This document shows, in pieces, positions 54,761 to 64,000 of a stretch of 64,000 nt of DNA. The notes beneath the pieces are model-generated. The model was not told the DNA's origin. It was given only the letters and a program-made list of their open reading frames with translations, and made no database searches. The DNA is from Suillus spraguei (Eukaryota; Basidiomycota; Agaricomycetes; Boletales; Suillaceae), in NCBI GenBank assembly GCA_016800925.1, contig JABCPU010000085.1, positions 140,172-204,171 of the forward strand. The letters are read 5' to 3'. The position numbers and the translations under genes were made by a program. Each line of letters opens with the position of its first letter. The stretch's first letter is position 1.

Positions 54761-56763
54761 ATGACATGGCCCTATCATGATGCGAAAGCCATTCGAGTTG
54801 GCAAGCTCTTCCCACACCGTTCCCCCTTACTTTATAGATTTATAGATATACTGCGAGGTTCAAGACATGAATTTCGCTGTTTTTTGATAGCAATTTGCAC
54901 CGTGGCCCATGTAGAGCTTGACCGTCTGCAAGCATGCTTGAACTTCGCCCTCGACACACTCCGCAAGGAGATGGACAAATCTCAGCTTCCCCCTCTCAGC
55001 CAACAAAGTTTGGTAGCACACCCATTGGATGATTCAACAACATACCTACCTAGTACGGGGTTGTTTGAAGCTCGCCGCCTCTCTCTAGGTATGTCATATT
55101 TGCTCTTCACGCACAAATTCATAACCTGAACTATCTGTCAGCATGTATGGTTGGTTACTCACTAAGTCCTACTTTTCATTCATCTGAGCCTTATCTCTTT
55201 TAGGGAGAGCTAAAGAACCTGATCCAGTCGCCATTGGATAGGTGTATAGAACAGATGTTCGCAGGATATGATTATGCCTGTACCAATACCCTCATCAAGA
55301 CTGGCATCATCGACTACCTGTCTGATGTCCCAGACCCCTCCGAAGGTGTCCCAGCTGTTGAGCTGGCCTCAAAGCTTGGACTTGATTCTCAAAAACTCAT
55401 TCCCATTCTGCGCTGCTGTGCAGCCAACGGCTGGGTCAGGGAGACCCATGATTATTCATTTGCTTTAAACAGATGCTCGCGCACTTTGATTAAAGGCAAC
55501 GCTGGTCGGGAACTGATTTATACGTATGTTTCTCATCCCATCGACGCTTATCAGGGCTAAATATCCAGTAGTATATTTAGGTTTATGTCGATTGTAGAAA
55601 CTATACCACACTGGGTGGCGGAATCCGATTGAAAACTATCCCGTTCTCCAGGGCAGACTCCGTTTCATATCGCGCTCAACACACCTCTATTGGTGTTCTC
55701 TTGGGCTGCGAAAAATCCAGATGTTTTCGTTCCACTTGCGGATACTATTCAAGTCAGTTGTTGAATTGCAGAGCACTTATCGGACGTTTACCGTGACTGT
55801 TATAGGTCTTTGGTGACATGTCTACGCCGAGTATCGTGGCAGACTACCCATGGGAACAGTTGCAAACCCCCGTCATCGTTGATTGTGGAGGTGGCGAGGG
55901 CGGTCTAATTTCGTCCATTCTAGACGCGTAAGTTGGCGTACTACGTATTTCTTTTTCAGAGGTATCTCAATCATGACAAGCATCCTTCCTTCCGAGCCAT
56001 CGTGCAGGACATAGAGAGTGTAGTCACACTGACAAGTTCGATTATGAAAGAACGACGCCCTCGTGACATCGAAAATGGTGTGCTCAAGGTGGAAGCCTAC
56101 GACTTTTTTCAGCCTCAGCTTCGGATCGGAAACGAATATAGCTTCATCTTGCGTCATGTAATGTGAGTACTCGTTCCACTTACTCCGAATTTATTCATAC
56201 CAGTCTTGTATCACAGACATGACTGGCCAGACAAAGAAGCGGTCAGTGTACCGGCATCCTGATTCAATGACGTACTAGCTAGCTGTCTTTGACTCAGACA
56301 ATGATACTGAGAAATGTAGCCCGTGCACTGGGCCCCAAGGTCAACAACCAAATTTATAGCTTAATTAATGTGCAATATCTAATGCATGTTGCAGTCCAAG
56401 ATACTCATCGTTGATATGATAGCAGTGCCGAATGTAGATTCGACTGCGACAACGAGCATCAAATCCTTGACGCTTGATGGCGGAGCTAAAGGTTCCGACT
56501 ACAGGATTCCATCTCATTTTGGTTCAGCATCTAGAATCCCAAGCGGCTTATCCATGCACATGCTGACCATGTTCAACAGTCAGGAAAGATCTTTGGTGCG
56601 TGCAGAACACAGTTTTGACGATGTATTACTGAATATTAACATTAAACAGCGTGAGTGGGAGAAATTGGTGAAGGGATGCGGGCTCCGTATCACGAGCGTT
56701 TACCCGCTACGAGCTCATACCTCCATTATCGAGTGTGCACTTGATACACGAGCACTGCTGTAA
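54761..56763 (+). CDS. S-adenosylmethionine-dependent O-methyltransferase with one in-frame stop
   Basis: COMT-like secondary-metabolism O-methyltransferase. Exons: 54761-55088 (start uncertain; conserved sequence begins about 54900), 55208-55523, 55581-55752, 55806-55927, 55962-56162, 56217-56241, 56298-56339, 56395-56763. They read VELDRLQACLNFALDTLRKE, KNLIQSPLDRCIEQMFAGYD, TGIIDYLSD, ETIPHWVAESD, TPFHIALNTPLLVFSWAAKN, SAM site IVDCGGGEGGLISSILDA, GNEYSFILRHVIHDWPDKEA (catalytic His region) and LGPKSKILIVDMI. Every exon is in phase. Codon 232 (55630-55632) is TGA between AESD and KLSRSPG, where relatives have a sense codon. No acceptable intron removes it. The rest is intact, so it is a young null allele or an error. 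Confidence 0.8.
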
Positions 56764-56968
56764 GTTAATCCTGAAGTAATGTGTTCTTCCTTCGATAGAA
56801 CAAGGCAAAATGACTGGCTGTCCGTGCGGTAATTCAGCATATGGTGTGAGACCGGAAGGCCCGACAGCAGTGATTAGTTTTGAAGGCCCGACCGCCATGA
56901 CCGAAACTGAGCCTATTTTTTTTCTCGATTTCTGTCCCACAAACTCTTAACGAGGTGGTCCACCCTGT

Positions 56969-57590
56969 TCATCGAGCGATGGTTAAGAGGAGACTCAGCT
57001 GCACCTGCACCATTACGATTACGTGGAGTGCCCTTCTACCATTTTTCATCTTCAAAGGGGTAGAAGGATCATGTGTTGGCGAGAGCGAGCCGAAGATGGG
57101 AGAAACGGACTTATGCTTCAAAACTTGTTTGGGTCCTGATGGCGGTTTTGGGGTGACCACCTGCTGTGAGGATGATGCAAGAGACTGAGAACTTGGTGGG
57201 AGCTGGGACGAGATTGGTGGCAGGGTCGTGTCAGGAGAATTGCGTTGGAACGCCAGGACAGGTAGGATATCTGAGCGAGAAGGGAGAGAAGAAATACTGA
57301 ACGTGCTTGCTGCTTTCGAGGAAGGCGGAGGCACGTCGGATTGATAAGAGTGAGAACTACAAGCTGAGTCACTTGGTCCAGTGGCGAGAATTTGGCGTGT
57401 CCCATAGGTCTTCAGCAAGGGCGAGCGACTACCCCCAGCATCTGACTGGTCTCTCTCCAATTTCGCTCGCTTGATTTTTCGCTGCCCGGAACTGTCTTCA
57501 CCACCCCCGATTGCTTCTCCGGGTTTTCTTTCCTTTCTTCTTTTAATACTTCCTATCAAATTCTTACATATTTTTCCTGTACCTGTTTTG
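56969..57590 (-). other. Ser/Pro-rich open frame, status uncertain
   Basis: Open for about 200 codons after the HET-like relic: basic then Ser/Pro-rich (KIKRAKLERDQ, SSQLPPSSQSLASSSQQVVT). No domain recognised. It could be the tail of an unrelated gene fused to the relic, or chance. The region just upstream in + coordinates (56840-56910) has two EGPTA-type repeats. Confidence 0.3.
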
Positions 57591-57599
57591 ACAGGACTG

Positions 57600-58600
57600 C
57601 TATGAGTATGGGACAACATGACCCAACTGAAGTACTTCGCGACCGCTTCTTTGATAAGCCCAGTTTGGAGGGGCCCATGTACGTCGAATGAATACGAAAT
57701 CTCTTTGTACTTTGTACTCTTTGTGAATGCGTTGATTTGTGCATCTCGATTGCACAAACGTCCAGTAGAGGCGTTGATTAGACGAAGGAGGGGCGTTTTC
57801 CAGTTGGGCGTGAATAGCTCGTCGAATACTATTTTCTACTTCAGATGGACTGACATATTGCTGGTGTAGCTCTACAAAAATGTCAGTCATCTTCAAGTCG
57901 GCGCTTGAGTCGCTCAGGGCTTGCGTCGTATCTGTGGGTCGGATGCATCATTCAACTTGGAGAGCATGGTTATGAAGGCCTCGAATGTATCGTCATGGCG
58001 CTGTAATACAAAGAGCTGCATTCTTCAATTCGTATCCAAGATGAGACGAAGGATTGAGCTCGATGCCCCATGAACATCATCACAGATGTTAAAATGACGA
58101 CGGATATTGTCCGCACCTTGTCAGGGCCTCCGAATAGAGGTTTTATCCCAAATTCACCTTACCGCAGTGTGCAAAGTACGAGGAATCCGTCCTGAATGCA
58201 GCGGAAATTGTGTTCTTGATAGACCAGATGCGAACATTCCCATCACCATCTCCACTCACAAGCAGTTCTCCGTTGGGAGAAATTGCGACGCAGTGAATAC
58301 ATGCTGTGTGTTCGAGTGCCTGTCCTATCTTCTTGTGTGATTTGTGTTCCACAGTTGTACAGTAAGGTCAGACGAGGCAGATGCAATGAAGCAGCCACCA
58401 GAAGAGATGGCAAGTGAGTTGATATAGAAAGTGTGACCAGTGCAGGGTTGATCAATTTGGGTACGATTCGGCGAGTCCCAGAACTTGATTTTTTTGTCGT
58501 CAGACGCAGAGGCAAGTTGCTGGCTGTCGGGCGTCCACACAACACTTTGAACCCAATCTTTGTGAGCGTTGATGTCGAACAGAAGCTCGACTGTCATTCT
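57600..58600 (-). pseudogene. WD40/TPR/HET-like protein, internally deleted
   Basis: From 58597: WD40 repeats (AHKDWVQSVVWTPDSQQLAS, ASDDKKIKFWD, CTGHTFYINSLAISSGGCFI, SDLTVQLWNT). Then, after a one-base shift near 58350, come KSHKKIGQALEHTACIHCVA and GNVRIWSIKNTISAAF. A TPR-like piece follows near 58060 (IELNPSSHLGYELKNAAL). Then LHQQYVSPSEVENSIRRAIH and, in another frame, RLCNRDAQINAFTKSTKYKE and EAVAKYFSWVMLSH, the start of a HET-like domain. In intact relatives several hundred residues separate the WD40 and TPR parts; here they are about 80 bp apart. Such proteins are suspected in non-self recognition, but this copy cannot work. Confidence 0.75.
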
Positions 58601-58639
58601 GTGATAGAACCAAGTGATGCGGCCGACAAATACTGCTCG

Positions 58640-58800
58640 GAGGAAGATATCAGTTAGGTACTACAGAGCCATGCAGCACATGTGGTTCGCATCACTCTGC
58701 AATTTACCTATCTATACGGCGATCCCTGGATAAATGGTGCCACCAGGCGGAATTCCTCGCGAGGGAAAAGACCAGCTCGAAATAGCGTTCGTGGTTTCAC
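58640..58800. repeat. Diverged repeat, partner at 47370-47530
   Basis: Shared words include GAGGGAAAAGACCAG, TCTGCAA and CATGCAGC(A/C)CATGTG in the same order and orientation. Here it adjoins the start of the WD40 relic. Confidence 0.55.
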
Positions 58801-59369
58801 CGAGGTAGAGACTGAGACTGGACGCCACGCCTACGATAAGAGTTGTGTTTACAGTGGATAAAAGACTGCACTAAGTGGACATCAATTTCAAATGAGGAAA
58901 AGACAAACATTAAAGCTCATAAAAGCTCACACAATGTTCACGTCAGTTATGTACCGCGGCCATCAAGTGAGCGAAGCACTTCCCTATAGATGAAGTTCCG
59001 GGTCGAAATTTGACCTGCGATTTCGGTAAGAGGGCATACACGCATCAGGGTTACGAGATATGACCAACAACTTATCACATACCACAGGAGATAAGTCCTA
59101 CGAGGTCCAGCCTTGCGATAGAGTGAGTAGAGTGTCAGACAAGTGTCCGCTAGTGCCGGCGTAAACTCGGTCCTGCCAGGCTTCACTATCCCCGTTGCAG
59201 AAGTTCAAGTTTCACGTGCAAAACGAGCGCAGGTGGACGAGGAGGGCGTTTACAGAGACGAACGAAGAGTCGAGGACAAGACTATTGCATTTTTTGAGTT
59301 GCTACCAAGGGATCTTCAATGAACCTGCAGGGTGTATAATGCGTGTGTTCCCCAAGTTGAAAAACAACA
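58801..59369. other. Gene-poor
   Basis: A 79-codon minus-strand frame (59186-58947) is not recognised. Nothing else seen. Confidence 0.4.
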
Positions 59370-59900
59370 ATTACATAAAACAACTTCGACCTTGAAGAGC
59401 GACATGCGTGATGGCGATTGTAAAACACGCCAACACTTGACCGTGTACAGAAAGACATAGGTACACGAACTGGAGCGGGGGAGATCCTGCTCCAGCTACA
59501 ATATTTCCAGCATCCTGACGTCCATCATGTCACCAACAGAAGCCATGTCCTTGACTTGTGCGATGATACTGTTATCCGAAGCGATTCTCTTATACTCCCC
59601 ACCCCTCTGCTGCGCAAGCAAAAGTGCGACAAAAGGTTGTCCGAGGCAAACGACCAACTCCAACTCTTGCGTGACCGGGTCTTCATGTCCAGGATAGCCG
59701 CCGAACGTGTCATCTAACGGAGACCCAGGCTCGTGCCAATCTTCTACACTCTGCGTCTCGTTTATAAAGTTAATGAGCCCCCGATTCCACGGACGGACGA
59801 GCAAGAATGTCTGCCGAACATGTCTTGTAGGCGAGAATTGAACAAGCCTGTCTTCCGTTGTGATCAGCAGTCCGTCTGCCTTGACGTCATAAGTGAAACA
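59370..59900 (-). pseudogene. WD40/TPR/HET-like family, C-terminal relic 2
   Basis: The best preserved tail. On the minus strand from about 59804: MLVRPWNRGLINFINETQSV, EDWHEPGSPLDDTFGGYPGH, CLGQPFVALLLAQQRGGEYK and RIASDNSIIAQVKDMASVGD, then MMDVRMLEIL and a stop at 59496. The N-terminal part is missing, although upstream bases to about 59950 still resemble the family. Confidence 0.72.
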
Positions 59901-60360
59901 TTAACATCCAGCTTCGTCTTGATCTGGCCTCCGACTGATGGGCTTGTCGTGAGTTCGGCAGGGAATTGTGAACAGAACAGGAGAGAGATAAGAGATGAGT
60001 GATAGCGGATAGTGGCGAGTAACAGACTGTCGTAGGTAAGCAACGCGTAGGATTAGACTTTCGAGGCTGGTAACAGGACAGGACGTTTCAAGCGCTTTTT
60101 CTGAGGTGCTCTTGAGCGGGAATCTTCTAGGATAGAATTCGCTGTAGATACCAGAGTGTACATGATCTACTTCAGTTATAGTAAGAATGATGAGGGTCTT
60201 CGGTCATGGATGAGCCGCATAGAAAATAAAGAGGGTACGAAGATCGAACGAATATTTTTATAACAGAATAACGAGGCAGAAGGAATGAATGTAGACAGAG
60301 ATAACGAGTTTGTGGTAACAGGGACTGAGACCATATATAATTACTGTCGTTACGTGGGAG
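59901..60360. other. Intergenic
   Basis: 3' flank of the aspartic protease. Nothing recognised. Confidence 0.4.
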
Positions 60361-61936
60361 TCACAGGTGGGTGGTGGTATCAGTGAACGAGGTTCTGGCA
60401 AAACCGACGCGATTCGGGGAGCTGGAGCTATCGAACACAGTGTAGAAGCGCTGAAGAAATGGGACCCCGAGAATAAAGCCATTCCCCGTGCTAGTTCCCA
60501 TGCCAATGTCTTTAACGATGAGATATATGGCATTGAGATCAGCTTTTTCATCAAGCTGGTGGTTGAGAGGACGAGGCCAGATTTGTGCGTCACGGATAAG
60601 ACTGAAGATTTGCTGTGCAAAATGATGAACAAGGGGTGAGAGGCCTGATAGAATTGACGTACGCCCTCAATATGGAAGTCCAAGTTCTGTAGGGCCATGT
60701 ACTGCTCCAAGGTAATAGTGAGAAAACCAGTGGTCTCATCGTGAATAGCGCCGGTCGCAATCCGGTACGTCTCAAATGCAACTATCAAACGTTGATTAGA
60801 TAATTATTACACGCTGCACTCTGAATACACACCGGAGGCAATGTAAATAAACTCGGAACCACTATCGACGATACCAGCAGTGGTCTCCATGATCTCCGCG
60901 GAGCCGTAGGTGATCTTCTGATTGATACCCCAATAGGCCGATGCGATGGGGATGGTGGTGACAGCACTGAATTACTATCAGTCTGGATTGATCTAGGAGC
61001 TGAGGTAGCTTACGTGTAGACAATATTATCAGTGTACTTGGTATTGTCAGGTCCACCAAAGCTGAGCTCTCCGGAAAAGCTGTCTGCTTCCGTAGCGGTA
61101 GGCTGGAAAAAGACACCAACAATGTGATGATTAATCTTGCGTTGGTAATACAGGTAGTCAGTGATAGTCGGGATTATTTTAAGCGGTTCATCTATCACTT
61201 TCCCGCGTGACAAGGCTCTAGGCCCGAGACCAAGGACACCGATTTCATCTTCTTCGATGTCCTTAAAAATCTCAGCAATGCCGACTGGAAACTCGGGGAC
61301 GGTGAGCCCACCACTGAGAGTAACGGTATCGTGCCAGATAGTTCCTATAAATAATTGTAGTTATTCAAGTTTTCAACTTATGATATTGTTGTATATCATA
61401 CCTTTGAAGTTCGCATTGTCATCGTCGCCCTCGCCCTCACCCTCACTGTCGCTGTCGCCCTCACCCTCACCATCACCATCACCATCATTCTTATAACCGT
61501 ATGTGACACTTATACGCTGACCAGTGTTGAAACTGGTGCCGGTTTGCACGTATGCGCTACTTCTAAGCCATGTGGTCGAGCTGCCGGTGTCGACAAGCAA
61601 ATTGTCTTCAATAATACATTAGCAAACGCATGATTTCTCAGTGTTGAACTGACAGGTTGTGGGGGGGCTGCCAATGCCAACTGCTATCGTGTAACGATAA
61701 TAAACGCTTGACACAGGAGTGACATCAATGACATCATCACGTCGGCCATGTATGTTGTAGTTCCCAAAGGCTGCCATACGAGCTTTTTCGTGCTGCGAGA
61801 GGTTAATAGTACCATTGGAGAACTTTAGCCTCCTGGTAAGGGGGACGGTAATGAGGGAGTTGCGAACTTCAACGGGCGACCCCGTGATTGACAAAGCCAG
61901 GAGAACCTGTGTCAGCAAGGATGCAGCTAGGAGCAT
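60361..61936 (-). CDS. Secreted pepsin-like aspartic protease (A1) with acidic Gly repeat
   Basis: Extracellular endopeptidase active at acid pH. Exons on the minus strand: 61936-61654, 61605-61402, 61344-61014, 60966-60833, 60781-60663, 60612-60361. Total 1,323 nt, 440 aa. Signal peptide MLLAASLLTQVLLALSITGS. The propeptide region is followed by YYRYTIAVGIGSPPTTYNLL. The first catalytic site is VDTGSSTTWL, the second AGIVDSGSEFIYIAS. The C-terminal lobe has RDAQIWPRPLNHQL, AIYLIVKDIGMGTSTGNGFI and LGVPFLQRFYTVFDSS. Where relatives have the flap-side VTYGSGFFSG stretch, this protein has VTYGYKNDGDGDGEGEGDSD followed by SEGEGEGDDDNANFKGT, from a hexanucleotide repeat at 61419-61493. All exons are in phase. 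Likely active if the insert loops out. Confidence 0.9.
61419..61493. repeat. Imperfect (GGTGAT/GAGGGC)n hexamer repeat inside the protease exon
   Basis: Encodes about 20 residues of alternating Gly with Asp, Glu or Ser. In frame, with no disruption of the exon. Confidence 0.85.
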
Positions 61937-63539
61937 GATTTGCTGGAAAATGATATGGTATTCAGTAGTAGCCCATTATATACTTATGTGCCAGCGAACG
62001 CGATAAACATACTGGGCACCTTAGCCACGCATGAAACGTGGCTTGCTGGAAAGTGGTATTCAGTGGTAGCCCATTTATGTGCTAGCGAACGCGATGACAA
62101 TGTTGGGTAACTTAGCCACGTATGAAACATCGCCTTTTAAAAAGCAATGATGAGGTAGTTGCGATCTGAGTCATCGTGGGTGCAAGAATTCGAGTATGTG
62201 GTAAGAAATAGTCTGCTTTTGATGCTGGCGGGTGGCAGGAATTTGCAAACGTTGATTGACTGTAGAGACGCTAGCCCATGGATTTCATTTCATCAAATGA
62301 AATATCTTTGAACTTATATCAATGTAATTAATTTTACAATTATCTATTCTTATTGGTATGCTCACATTATGAATATCGTGTAGCAAGCGTTGCTGTCCAG
62401 CGACCGTCCATTGTCATGCTGCGCCCGTTACGTCGCGTTGATGACGCTCCTTGACTTCTGCCAGCACGCACGTCTCACTCGTCTGTCACAAGTAAGTATT
62501 TGTTACTAGGGGTCGGCGATGCCGACGTGGACCTTGCTCAGCTGTTGTTGTTTATTTGGTTTTGGGAGCTATCATGTCGTCTGTCCCTGGAATCGAGCTA
62601 CAGGGCAATAGTCCTGGGTTATCTTTGTCTGTTGATGGCATTGTTGAGTTTCAAGCTCGCGGTAGTGTCCATATACATGTCTTTAATGATGAATTATGGA
62701 AGACTGGCGCAAGCGATAAAACTGACTAATCAGGTAGCGGGCATTGCCACTTTAGATGGCGCTATTAGTTATGTGTATCACGTACTATTGATGTCATAGT
62801 CTGTCAGATTTATCTTCCACGCCATATGACCTTGCTTCGCAAGGTAATTTACTTGGTATCAAGAAGACACTGGTATACAAAACTATCAGGTTAACTACCA
62901 CCTCATATCAGCATGCAAACAATGGACCTCCGTCACAACCTCGATATTATCTTTCCCACTACAACCATTCGTCGAAATCCCACCATGTACCTTGAGAAGC
63001 TACAGCACGAACTACGAGCACGCCGCAGTATCTCTACAAATACTTATTCGCGCCCTGTGCAGGCTACATTACGGTCACAAGAGTATCTCGGCTCGTACTC
63101 TTGAGCGACATAATCATTCTTATTGTCGATGTCCGTAGCTTCCGTGCGACTATAATAAAAAATAAGTGGGATCCCATCGTTGCTGTGGCATCAGATAATC
63201 ATGAGTCCAAGGACCGACATACCTGCGCGAAAAACCAGGAAGGTATTTGAAGGCATAGAGTGATTTATCGCGCTTTGCAAGTATCGTCGTGAATTCAAGG
63301 TAATTGGGTGCAAGAGACGTGAAAAACGACTTCTTTTGGACCTTCATAGACTTCACCTGAATCAACTCGTTGACTTTGGTTTCGCCATTGTTTTCCGTCT
63401 AGTTTTTCGTAGATGCCTCAAACCGAGGTGTTTCTGGCTCAGGGGGTACGGAAGGTGAAGTCACATCACTGAAAGCAAGTATACTGTCTACCTGAGTGGT
63501 CCGCACAGGCTTGTATACATATATAAATACTCGAATGAG
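61937..63539. other. Gene-poor
   Basis: 61940-62110 has a local ~70-bp duplication (CCCATT-TATGTGC(C/T)AGCGAACGCGAT and TTGCTGGAAA words repeated near 61940 and 62045). No gene recognised. Confidence 0.45.
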
Positions 63540-64000
63540 AAGGCTACAGTATCTCCAACATCCTGACGTTCCTCGTGTCATCAACAGAAGCCGTGTCCTT
63601 GACTTGTGCGATGATATTATTATCCGAAGCGATTCTCTTATACTCCCTACCTCACTGCTGCGCTAGCAAAAGTGCGACAAAAGGTTGTCCGAGGCGAAAC
63701 ATCAACATGAACTCTTGCGTAGCCGGGTCGCTGTGTCTATAGCAGCCGAGCTTACTATCCGACGAAGACCAAGGCTCGGGCCAATCTTCTACACGCTGCG
63801 TCTCGTCTGCAAAGTTAATGAGCCCGAGATCATACCGATTCCACGGACGGACCAGCAAGAATGTCTGCCGAGTACGTCTTGCAGGCGAGAGTTGGACAAG
63901 TTTGTCTGCCGTTGTGATCAGCAGGTCTTGTAGCCCGTCTGCCTTGACACCATAAGTGAAACATCTAGCCTCGCCTTGATCAGGCCTCCGCCTGACTTCT
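63540..64000 (-). pseudogene. WD40/TPR/HET-like family, C-terminal relic 3 (runs off window)
   Basis: On the minus strand: MLVRPWNRYDLGLINFADET, QRVEDWPEPWSSSDSKLGCY, PATQEFMLMFRLGQPFVALL, LAQQ and a stop, then the tail KRIASDNNIIAQVKDTASV out of frame or after TGA. Homology continues to the window edge, so more of the gene may lie beyond 64000. Confidence 0.65.

Overview
The window is nuclear DNA of a basidiomycete fungus, almost certainly an agaricomycete. Genes are cut by many 45-65 nt GT-AG introns. The families DUF6532, DUF6533 and DUF6535, the Plavaka transposase and a WD40/TPR/HET-like family (which I associate with Boletales) all point to that class. No bacterial, organellar or viral gene was seen.

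Layout. 1-9.3 kb is ordinary gene space: the 3' end of a cytochrome P450 cut by the window edge, a SUN-domain nuclear envelope protein, a zinc alcohol dehydrogenase and a 15-exon proline iminopeptidase. 9.8-31.2 kb mixes genes and decay. It has two full copies and one relic of a Sec14/CRAL-TRIO gene, a DUF6535 membrane gene split by an 8.37 kb Plavaka-type transposon that carries a DUF6532 gene, a 15-exon DUF6533 membrane gene that appears to contain two consecutive 2-nt exons, and a MYND-finger gene. 32-37.5 kb holds Mediator subunit MED19, an AIG2-like gene with a stop codon and an oligopeptide transporter. 37.5-44 kb is repeat-rich: a 69-bp minisatellite, a Tc1-like fragment and a 1,631-bp palindromic Tc1-like element. 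44.4-52.1 kb has an intact second DUF6535 copy in opposite orientation to the first, a broken COQ9-like gene, 3-ketodihydrosphingosine reductase, a SARAF homologue and a small membrane protein. 52-64 kb holds an O-methyltransferase with one internal stop, a secreted aspartic protease with an acidic repeat insert, and scattered relics of the WD40/TPR/HET-like family.

How it fits together. The genes do not form one pathway. Housekeeping genes (SUN, MED19, KDSR, SARAF) read cleanly. Several accessory genes carry exactly one inactivating change in an otherwise perfect splice model (iminopeptidase, MYND, oligopeptide transporter, AIG2-like, O-methyltransferase), which suggests either very recent decay or base-level assembly errors. 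Exon boundaries were derived by hand from splice signals, reading-frame continuity and recalled family conservation. No database search or transcript data was available.
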